Shown piece after piece: positions 57,788-64,000 of a DNA stretch of 64,000 bases. Every line of letters starts with the position of its first letter. Positions within the stretch are counted from its first letter, which is position 1. The notes beneath the pieces are model-generated. The model saw only the letters and a program-made list of their open reading frames with translations, made no database searches and was not told the origin of the DNA. The position numbers and the translations under genes are program-made. The stretch lies in the NCBI RefSeq assembly GCF_029968015.1, contig NZ_JASCIS010000013.1, positions 62,001 through 126,000 of the forward strand, written 5' to 3'. Origin of the DNA: Streptomyces luteolus. Its GTDB lineage: Bacteria; Actinomycetota; Actinomycetes; Streptomycetales; Streptomycetaceae.

Positions 57788-59490
57788 CGGTCGCTCACCA
57801 GCGCCGCCTCGACCTGCGCCACCGTCAGCCACTTCTGCGGCGCCAGGATCTTCGTGACCTGCGGGGCGAACGACGGGGACGAGACGACCACGTCGGCGGT
57901 CGGGCCGTCCGCGACGACCTCGCCGTCGGCCAGGATCACCACGCGGTGGGCGAGTTCGGCCGCGAGCTCCACGTCGTGCGTGGCGAGCACGATGGCGTGC
58001 CCCGCGTCGGCGAGGCCCTGGAGGTGCTCGACCAGGCGGGCCTTGGCCGCGTAGTCGAGGCCGCGCGTCGGCTCGTCGAGCAGCAGCAGCGGGGGCCGCG
58101 CGGTCAGGACGACGGCGAGCGCGAGGGTGAGGCGCTGGCCCTCGGAGAGGTCGCGGGGGTGGATCTCGTCCGCGATGCCGGGCAGCAACTCGCTGACCAG
58201 GGCGCGGCAGGTGCCGGGTGCGGCGCCCGCGTCGTGGTCGGCGGAGGCGCACTCGGCGGCGACGGTGTCGGCGTGCAGCAGGTCGCGTGGTTCCTGCGGT
58301 ACGAGGCCGACGTGGCGGATCAGTTCGCGGGGCGTCGTCCGGTGCGGGGTGCGGCCGGAGATGCGTACCGCGCCCGTGGTGGGTTCGAGTACGCCTACGA
58401 GGGTGTTGAGGAGGGTGGACTTTCCGGCGCCGTTGCGGCCCATGAGGGCGAGGGTTTCGCCGGGGGTGACCTTCAGGTCCACCTTGTGGAGGGCTTCTAC
58501 GCGGCCCCGCCGTACCGCGAGGTTTTCCGTTACGGCTGCGGTGCCCTCGGTCGGGGTGCGTTGCGCTCGACGTGTGCTGAGCCAGGTGGGCCACCTGGAG
58601 GCCCGTTGCGAAGTGTGCCCGGCACCGGGGGTGGTGCCCACCCGTTCCGCCCTGCGGAACGCCTGCCCACCACGGTGACGAAGGTGTTCCCTCAACGAGC
58701 CCGCCCGACGCCGCGCGTCCCGCACCGTCAGTGGCAGTGGCTCCCAGCCCGCCGTGCGCCCCAACCCGACCACCGGCGGGTACACCGGCGAGATCGCCAT
58801 GATGTCCGCCGGGGTGCCGAGGAGCGGGGACGCGCCCGGTGCGGGCAGAAGCAGGACCTGGTCCGCGTACTGCACGACCCGTTCCAGGCGGTGTTCGGCG
58901 AGGAGGACCGTCGTACCCAGGTCGTGGACCAGGCGCTGCAGGACCGCGAGGACCTCCTCGGCGGCCGCCGGGTCGAGGGCCGAGGTCGGTTCGTCCAGGA
59001 CGAGGACCTCCGGGTGCGGGGTGAGGACCGAGCCGATGGCGACCCGCTGCTGCTGGCCGCCGGAGAGCGTGGCGATGGGCCTCTCGCGCAGGTCGGCGAG
59101 GCCGAGCAGGTCCAGGGTCTCCTCGACGCGGCGCCGCATCACGTCCGGGGCGAGGCCCAACGACTCCATGCCGTACGCGAGTTCGTCCTCGACGGTGTCC
59201 GTGACGAAGTGCGAGAGCGGGTCCTGGCCCACGGTGCCCACCACGTCGGCGAGTTCGCGGGGCTTGTGCGTACGGGTGTCCCGGCCCGCGACGGTGACGC
59301 GGCCGCGCAGGGTGCCGCCCGTGAAGTGCGGGACGAGCCCGCTGACCGTGCCGAGAAGAGTCGACTTGCCGACTCCGGACGGGCCGACGAGCAGTACCAA
59401 CTCGCCCTCGGGTACGGCGAGATCGATCCCGGCGACGGTCGGCGCGGCGGCCTCGTCGTACGTGACGGACACGTCCTCGAAGCGGATCAT
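57784..59490 (-). CDS. ECF transporter ATPase, two fused CbiO/EcfA domains
   Basis: 568 residues, two ATPase domains in one chain. Domain 1: Walker A GPSGVGKSTL, signature LSGGQQQRVAIG, Walker B VLVLDEPTSALDP. Domain 2: Walker A GRNGAGKSTL, signature LSEGQRLTLALAV with Glu in place of the usual Gly, Walker B LLLLDEPTRGLDY. The linker between them is Arg-rich and low-complexity (about residues 260-305). It powers the T component. ATG overlaps the stop of the T component gene (ATGA). Confidence 0.92.
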   Translation of the reverse strand: MIRFEDVSVTYDEAAAPTVAGIDLAVPEGELVLLVGPSGVGKSTLLGTVSGLVPHFTGGTLRGRVTVAGRDTRTHKPRELADVVGTVGQDPLSHFVTDTVEDELAYGMESLGLAPDVMRRRVEETLDLLGLADLRERPIATLSGGQQQRVAIGSVLTPHPEVLVLDEPTSALDPAAAEEVLAVLQRLVHDLGTTVLLAEHRLERVVQYADQVLLLPAPGASPLLGTPADIMAISPVYPPVVGLGRTAGWEPLPLTVRDARRRAGSLREHLRHRGGQAFRRAERVGTTPGAGHTSQRASRWPTWLSTRRAQRTPTEGTAAVTENLAVRRGRVEALHKVDLKVTPGETLALMGRNGAGKSTLLNTLVGVLEPTTGAVRISGRTPHRTTPRELIRHVGLVPQEPRDLLHADTVAAECASADHDAGAAPGTCRALVSELLPGIADEIHPRDLSEGQRLTLALAVVLTARPPLLLLDEPTRGLDYAAKARLVEHLQGLADAGHAIVLATHDVELAAELAHRVVILADGEVVADGPTADVVVSSPSFAPQVTKILAPQKWLTVAQVEAALVSDR

Positions 59491-60674
59491 CGTGCTTCCT
59501 TCCGAGGCGGCGGGGCAGGAACGGGGGCGGATACCGAGGGCGGCGCCGGGGCGACGAACGCCGGGAGCAGTCCGAGCAGCACGCAGGCCGCGGGCCCCAG
59601 CGGCAGCGTCGGCGCGACGAGCGGGACGACACCGGGCCTGAGCGCCGCGGGATCGGTCGAGGCGAACCAGATCATCAGGGCCGCGACGGCGATGCCCGAA
59701 CCGGACACGAGCCAGGCGCGCACGCCCCAGACGTCCGGCCGGTAGCGGGTGCGCACACTGCGCCGGCCGCCGAGCCAGAGCCCGCCGAGCGCGGCCCCGA
59801 CCCCGACGAGCAGCACGGGAAGCCCGAACGCGGCGCCTTCGGCGGCGAGTAGTCCGTACGTACCCGCGCACATGCCGATCAGGCCGCCGAGCGTGAGCAC
59901 GGAGGTGGTGTGCCGGACGAGGGGCGGTACGGCGGCGGTACGGCCGTAGCCGCGCGCGTCCATGGCCGCCGCGAGCGCCACCGAACGCTCCAACGCGCCC
60001 TCCAGGACCGGGAGTCCGACCTGGAGCAGCCCGCGCACGCCACGGTCGGCGCGGCCGCGCAGGCGGCGGGCGGCGCGCAGCCGCCGCAGGTCGGCGATCA
60101 GCTGCGGCGCGAACGTGAGGGCCACGACGACGGCGACGCCCGCCTCGTACAGCGCGCCCGGCAGGGACTTCAGCAGCCGCGCCGGGTTGGCGAGGGCGTT
60201 CGCGGCGCCGACGCAGATCAGCAGCGTGGCCAGCTTCAGACCGTCGTACAGCGCGAAGACCAGCGTCTCGGCGGTGACCCGGCCGCCGATGCGGACGCCC
60301 TGGGCCCACTCGGGCAGATCGACGTCGGGAAGCGTGAACAGCGTGTGTGAGCCGGGGATCGGGGAGCCGAGGAAGACGGCGAAGACGAGCCGGATGCCCA
60401 GCACGAACAGGCCGAGCTTCACGAACGCGCCGTAACTCCGCGCCCAGGGTGCCTCGCTGCGCCGCGCCGCCACCACGTACCCGGCGACGCCCACGAGCAG
60501 CCCGAGCAGCAGCGGGTTGGTGGTGCGCGACGCGGCCGTGCCGAGGCCGAGCGCCCACACCCACCAGGCGCCCGGGTGCAGGGCGTTGCTGCGGTTCGCC
60601 TCGGGTGCGAGCAGGGCGCGGCGGCGCGCGGCGGTGCTCTCCCTGCCGCTCTCCCTGCCGCTCTCCGTACGCAT
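59487..60674 (-). CDS. ECF transporter transmembrane (T) component
   Basis: 395 residues with about seven membrane helices. The EcfT coupling motifs are present: RRLRAARRLRGRADRG in the first and AMDARGYGRTAAVP in the second, both A-R-G type. Helices include GAWWVWALGLGTAASRTTNP and KLATLLICVGAANALANPAR. It transmits ATP hydrolysis to the S component. The start at 60674 is 36 bases after the SCO2322-like gene ends; the frame remains open to 60737, so an overlap is also possible. Confidence 0.9.
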   Translation of the reverse strand: MRTESGRESGRESTAARRRALLAPEANRSNALHPGAWWVWALGLGTAASRTTNPLLLGLLVGVAGYVVAARRSEAPWARSYGAFVKLGLFVLGIRLVFAVFLGSPIPGSHTLFTLPDVDLPEWAQGVRIGGRVTAETLVFALYDGLKLATLLICVGAANALANPARLLKSLPGALYEAGVAVVVALTFAPQLIADLRRLRAARRLRGRADRGVRGLLQVGLPVLEGALERSVALAAAMDARGYGRTAAVPPLVRHTTSVLTLGGLIGMCAGTYGLLAAEGAAFGLPVLLVGVGAALGGLWLGGRRSVRTRYRPDVWGVRAWLVSGSGIAVAALMIWFASTDPAALRPGVVPLVAPTLPLGPAACVLLGLLPAFVAPAPPSVSAPVPAPPPRKEAR

Positions 60675-60709
60675 CACTGCTCTCGGTCCGTACGCATCCT
60701 CGCCACCGC

Positions 60710-61387
60710 TCAGCCGCGGCGCCGGCGGGCCTGCCACAGGGCGGCGCCCCCGAGTGCCAGTACCGCGGCGACGCCTGCGATCAGTCCGACGGACGGCCCG
60801 TCGTCGTCCGTCTTCCGGGCGTCGGGCGCGGCCTTCTCCTCGTCGCCGCCCGCGGCCTTCTCCGCGTCGCCGCCCGCGGAGACCTGCTCGCCGCAGCCCG
60901 ACCGCGGGTAGCCGGCGACGGCGCAGAGCAGTGCGTCACTGCCGTAGCGCAGCGGCTTCGCGACCGCGGCGAGGGCCTCCGCCGACGTGCCGTCCTCGGG
61001 GATCCGCGCACAGGCGGTACGCGGCTTCGGCGGCGCCTCCCCCTTCGTGGCGTCCTCGGCCGTGCCGAAGTCGAGGACGAGCGCGATCCGCTTGCTGCCG
61101 GCCTTGGCTTCGGTGTCCGCGCAGATCCGCTCGAAGTCCGTGCCGCCGCGCGGTGTGGTGGCCTCCTTCGAGTTGGTGCTCACGGCGAACCGGAACCCTT
61201 CGACGTCCCCGTCGGCGGGCTCGGCGGTCGACGGCCCCTGCGTCGCGTACCGCCAGGCGCCGTCCTGGTGGTACCAGAACGACCAGTACCGGTACTCGGC
61301 GGCGTGGGCGGGCGAGGCGACGAGGACGGTCAGGCAGGAGGCGAGCAGGATCAGGACCGCCCGGCGCGCCGCGACCCTCGCCCTCAC
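60710..61387 (-). CDS. SCO2322-family membrane-tethered extracellular protein
   Basis: 225 residues. Signal peptide (VLILLASCLTVLVASPAHA) gives a mature domain starting EYRYWSFWYHQDGAWRYATQ, the signature of the SCO2322 family, and ending in an acidic linker plus a C-terminal helix and Arg stop-transfer (LIAGVAAVLALGGAALWQAR RRR). There are two Cys pairs. It is anchored outside the membrane. In this operon it could bind the ligand and pass it to the ECF S component. GTG overlaps the stop of the upstream gene. Confidence 0.88.
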   Translation of the reverse strand: MRARVAARRAVLILLASCLTVLVASPAHAAEYRYWSFWYHQDGAWRYATQGPSTAEPADGDVEGFRFAVSTNSKEATTPRGGTDFERICADTEAKAGSKRIALVLDFGTAEDATKGEAPPKPRTACARIPEDGTSAEALAAVAKPLRYGSDALLCAVAGYPRSGCGEQVSAGGDAEKAAGGDEEKAAPDARKTDDDGPSVGLIAGVAAVLALGGAALWQARRRRG

Positions 61388-62601
61388 AGCTGGTTCTTCT
61401 TGTTACGGCCGCTCAGCAGGAACCCGAACCCGACGCTGGCGACGAAGAAGACGCCGATGATCCACCACGGGCTGAGGCCGCTGTCCTCGTCCTTCTTCTC
61501 GTCGGCCGCCGCGTCCTCCTGCTGCGGGGCGGGGCCGGTGGCGTTGAGGGAGCGGACCAGGTCGGTCGCGCCGAAGTCCTTAGGGTTCGCGCCCGCGGCC
61601 TGCGCGGCGAAGATCAACTGGGCGTAGGCGGCGGGGCCGTTGTCCTTGGCCCACTTCGCGGCGTTCTTCTTCAGCCAGTCCGTGGACTTCTTCGCCTGGT
61701 CGCCGAGGCCGGCCGCGGACAGGGCGGCGACGGCGTCCGCCGTGTTGCCGTAGTCCGGCTGGTCCTCGGAGCCCGGCATCGCGGACGTGAGGTGGTCGTT
61801 CTCGGCGAGTTGGCCGGCCAGGTACGCGGCGCCGTTCTTCGCGGCCTGCGCCACGTCCTTCGGAGCGGCGCACTTCGCGGGCTCCGCGGACTTCTCGGCC
61901 GGCTTGACGACCAGGCCCTGGTCGAGGGAGCCGAGGACACCGGCGGCGGTGGCGTCGGCGTTGGGGGCGAGCTTGCCGGTCTTCATGTCGGCGAGGCCGA
62001 ACGCGCCGTCCTCGCCCTTGCCGCAGGGGAGCGCGAGCTTCGGCAGGGCGTCGTGCGCGGACTTGCCCTTCTGCGACGTGACCTCGGCCGGCTTCTCCCC
62101 GGCGGCGACGAGGGCGCCGACGACGATGCCGGTGGAGTTGGCGTCGCTGGGCAGGCCGGGGTTGTAGCCCCAGCCGCCGTCCTGGTTCTGCACGGACTTC
62201 AGCCAGTCGACGGCCTTCTTGACGGTGGCGTCCTGGCCGCCGAGCGCGCTGAGCGCCTGTACGGCGGCGGCCGTGGAGTTGGAGTCGACCTGCGTCTTCG
62301 CGTCGCACGCCTCGCTCGGGTCGGCCCGGAACGCCGCGAAGCCGCCGCTGTCGCACTGCTGGCCGGTCAGCCAGTCCACCGCCTTCCGCGCGGGCTTCAC
62401 GCCGACGGAGTCCTGCGCGAGCAGCGCGTACGACTGCCGGAAGACGCCGTCGAACTTCGGGTCCTTGTCGCCGTACAGGCCGGACGGCAGCGCCGCCGAG
62501 GAGCTGGGCGAGGGCGTCTCCGCCGCGTGGGCGGCGGGCACGGCGGCCGTGAGGAGCACTGCGGTGGCAGCGGCGGCGGCCGCGCTACGGCGAACGTTCA
62601 T
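61384..62601 (-). CDS. Membrane-anchored alpha/alpha-toroid (prenyltransferase/squalene-oxidase-repeat) protein
   Basis: 405 residues. The signal peptide (AAAAAATAVLLTAAVPAAHA) precedes several prenyltransferase/squalene-cyclase-like repeats with QxxxGG and D-W motifs (VDWLTGQQCDSGGFAAF, VDWLKSVQNQDGGWGYNPGL), and a C-terminal membrane helix with Lys stop (WWIIGVFFVASVGFGFLLSG). No catalytic DxDD is present. The same fold is used by animal intrinsic factor and transcobalamin to hold cobalamin, which matters because a cobalamin riboswitch precedes this gene. ATG at 62601 assumed; the frame is open to 62640. Confidence 0.9.
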   Translation of the reverse strand: MNVRRSAAAAAATAVLLTAAVPAAHAAETPSPSSSAALPSGLYGDKDPKFDGVFRQSYALLAQDSVGVKPARKAVDWLTGQQCDSGGFAAFRADPSEACDAKTQVDSNSTAAAVQALSALGGQDATVKKAVDWLKSVQNQDGGWGYNPGLPSDANSTGIVVGALVAAGEKPAEVTSQKGKSAHDALPKLALPCGKGEDGAFGLADMKTGKLAPNADATAAGVLGSLDQGLVVKPAEKSAEPAKCAAPKDVAQAAKNGAAYLAGQLAENDHLTSAMPGSEDQPDYGNTADAVAALSAAGLGDQAKKSTDWLKKNAAKWAKDNGPAAYAQLIFAAQAAGANPKDFGATDLVRSLNATGPAPQQEDAAADEKKDEDSGLSPWWIIGVFFVASVGFGFLLSGRNKKNQL

Positions 62602-62689
62602 GATCGGGGCGGGTGCCTCTCCTGCGGGGAGCAGGGGCACGGGCCCGCGCGGGGGACCGAGCTCCGGCTCCGTATACCTCGACGGTGCG

Positions 62690-62825
62690 ACGGGGAGCGC
62701 ACGCCTGTGCGGGGCATTCCGGCTCGCCGAAGCGTGCTCGTGCTCGTGCTCGCGGTCGGCTCACGGCTGCGGGTCAGCGCCGGTTTTCCACCGGCTTCCC
62801 CCCGTACGGGCGTGTGATTACCCGC
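62690..62825 (-). ncRNA. Cobalamin riboswitch
   Basis: The minus strand contains the adenosylcobalamin aptamer core GGAAGCCGGTGGAAAACCGG and GCGCTGACCCGCAGCCGTGA (plus positions about 62761-62800) and a B12 box GAGCCGGAATGCCCCGC (about 62709-62725). Outer bases CACACGCC and GGCGTGCG close a P1 helix. Downstream, CCTGC and GCAGG can form a stem around the AGGAG of the operon (near 62610-62624), a plausible expression platform. Ligand binding would repress the operon. Confidence 0.9.
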
Positions 62826-62872
62826 CCACTGTACCGGTCGGTCACCCACGCGGGCCGTGGCGCTTTCTTCTT

Positions 62873-63085
62873 CCCCACCCCGCCCCTTCCCGAACTGGGG
62901 CTCCGCCCCAGACCCCTCCCCCAAGCTCTCGGCTTCGCTCGAGCAGGGGGGACCCCCATCTCAAACGCCGGAGGGGCTGGCTTTTTATAGGGGCGCGGGG
63001 AACTGCGCGACCAGCCACGACAGCGGGTCAGCCGAACGATGAAGCGGACGGCAGTCTTTCGGGAAGGGGCGGGGCGGGGAGAAAA
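62873..63085. repeat. Dispersed intergenic palindromic element, copy 3 (long)
   Basis: Contains CCCACCCCGCCCCTTCCCGAA, GGGGCTCCGCCCC (62899-62911 area), a CTC...GAG hairpin around 62926-62946 and AAACGCCGGAGGGGCTGG, then GGGGCGCGGGGAACTGCGCG. The 3' flank (63056-63084) is the inverse complement of the first block, so the whole element is bounded by inverted repeats. It lies between the hydrolase end and the riboswitch. Confidence 0.75.
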
Positions 63086-63109
63086 AAAGCCCCCGGCCCC
63101 AAGAGACCC

Positions 63110-64000
63110 TCACACCGCCCGGTACGACACCGGCTCACTCCCCGGCACGACCTCCGCGAGCCCCAGTTTCACCAGGCGGCGCAGGTGGGCCTCGGCCTCG
63201 GAGACGGCGATGGTGCGGGAACCGTGCGGGATCTCGTCCCAGGGGCGGTTCCACTCCATGCGCTCGGCGATCCGCCAGGGCGTGAGCGGAGCGGAGAGGA
63301 GTTCGCGCAGGTCGCGCAGGCGGGCCTCGTGGTGGTCGAGGAGTTCCTCGACGCGGGCCCGGGAGTCGGTGAACGCGTACTGGTGCGCGGGCAGCACCTC
63401 CGCGACGCCGAGCCGGCCGATCCGCTCCAGGGAGTCCAGATAGTCGCCGAGCGGATCGATCACTGTGGCAGCGGCGTCGTCCGGGTCCTCGTACAGGCCG
63501 ATGTGCGGGGTGATGCCGGGCAGCAGGTGGTCGCCGGAGAAGAGCCGGCCGCGGCCGGGCCGCCCGGTGGGGTGCTCCTCGTCGAGGTGCAGGCAGACGT
63601 GGCCCGGGGTGTGGCCCGGCGTCCAGATCGCGCGCAGGCGGCGGCCCGCGAGGTCGAGGAGTTCGCCGGGGACGATCTCCCGGTCGGGCAGGGCGGCGTT
63701 CAGCCCCGGCAGGGTGCGCATCCGGCCGGAGGAGCGGGCCGCGCGCAGCGGTGCGAGGTGCTCGTCGGGCGCCCCGGCGGCGGCGAGCTTCCCGGCGAGG
63801 TAGTCGAGCCAGCGGGCGGGCTGCTGCGCGCGGGTGCGGCGTACGACATGGGCGTCGGCGGCGTGCATCGCGATCCACGCGCCGGAGACCTCGCGCACGC
63901 GCCCGGAGAGGCCGTGGTGGTCGGGGTGGTGATGCGTGACGAGTACGCCGTGCAGATCCTCGACCGCCGTTCCGCACGCCACGAGCCCCGCGGCCAGGGT
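63110..64000 (-). CDS. Metallo-beta-lactamase-fold hydrolase, 5' end outside the window
   Basis: The last 297 codons of an MBL-fold protein, running off the right edge. The metal-binding motif is LVTHHHPDHHG (His-x-His-x-Asp-His), followed by IWTPGHTPGHVCLHLD, LFSGDHLLPG and EVLPAHQY, which provide the remaining His and Asp ligands. The C-terminal part contains a winged-helix-like section (EAEAHLRRLVKLGLAEVV) typical of the LACTB2-like C-terminus. Function may be RNA or ester hydrolysis. The reading frame is open to base 64000. Confidence 0.9.
   Translation of the reverse strand, partial: TLAAGLVACGTAVEDLHGVLVTHHHPDHHGLSGRVREVSGAWIAMHAADAHVVRRTRAQQPARWLDYLAGKLAAAGAPDEHLAPLRAARSSGRMRTLPGLNAALPDREIVPGELLDLAGRRLRAIWTPGHTPGHVCLHLDEEHPTGRPGRGRLFSGDHLLPGITPHIGLYEDPDDAAATVIDPLGDYLDSLERIGRLGVAEVLPAHQYAFTDSRARVEELLDHHEARLRDLRELLSAPLTPWRIAERMEWNRPWDEIPHGSRTIAVSEAEAHLRRLVKLGLAEVVPGSEPVSYRAV

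Overview
The window is very GC-rich with strong G/C bias at third codon positions, frequent GTG and TTG starts backed by good Shine-Dalgarno (SD) sequences, and gene families typical of Streptomyces: paired TerD proteins, homodimeric pyruvate dehydrogenase AceE, DUF3052, DUF4429, XRE-DUF5753/DUF6879 pairs and an SCO2322-family protein. I read it as a chromosomal segment of a Streptomyces species. Species-level assignment is not possible from the sequence alone.

Layout. 1-8 kb: the 3' part of a two-component system, a DUF4429 protein, a DUF1023 alpha/beta hydrolase, a TetR/DHA2 efflux pair, a small secreted inhibitor-like protein and a potassium channel. 8-12 kb: aceE divergent from DUF3052 and an AhpE/PrxQ-like peroxiredoxin, the same neighbourhood as in mycobacteria. 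12-21.4 kb: a tellurium-resistance-type (ter) stress locus with two TerD proteins, a DUF475/TerC membrane protein, a TerA-like and a TerD-Pro/Gly/Tyr protein, then a tightly coupled operon of an HpcH/HpaI lyase, an 856-residue fusion (phosphoribosyltransferase, TRSP, StiP, PELOTA) and a HAD phosphatase. 21-25.7 kb: small membrane, zinc-ribbon and lipoprotein genes.

25.8-32 kb: a tRNA-Val(UAC) followed by a tyrosine integrase and a cargo of regulators of lower GC, including a small secreted peptide divergent from a LuxR-type regulator over a 40-bp dyad, a DUF6879/XRE pair and a MerR-carboxymuconolactone decarboxylase operon. This looks like an integrative element, probably degenerate. 32-52.6 kb: ordinary chromosome with FadH-like reductase/PadR, SodC, an iron-box DoxX gene, an FAD enzyme, PhoD, a secreted nuclease, GDT1, phosphatase, two transporters and a serpin. 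Many gaps here carry short tandem repeats.

52.6-56 kb: a CYP125-like P450 divergent from a FadA5-like thiolase over two KstR-like operators, which suggests steroid side-chain degradation. 56-62.9 kb: a lytic-transglycosylase-like gene with a structured leader, then a five-gene operon headed by a cobalamin riboswitch that encodes two membrane-tethered extracellular proteins and a complete ECF transporter. I infer a corrinoid capture and uptake system. The window ends in a metallo-beta-lactamase-fold hydrolase that continues beyond base 64000.
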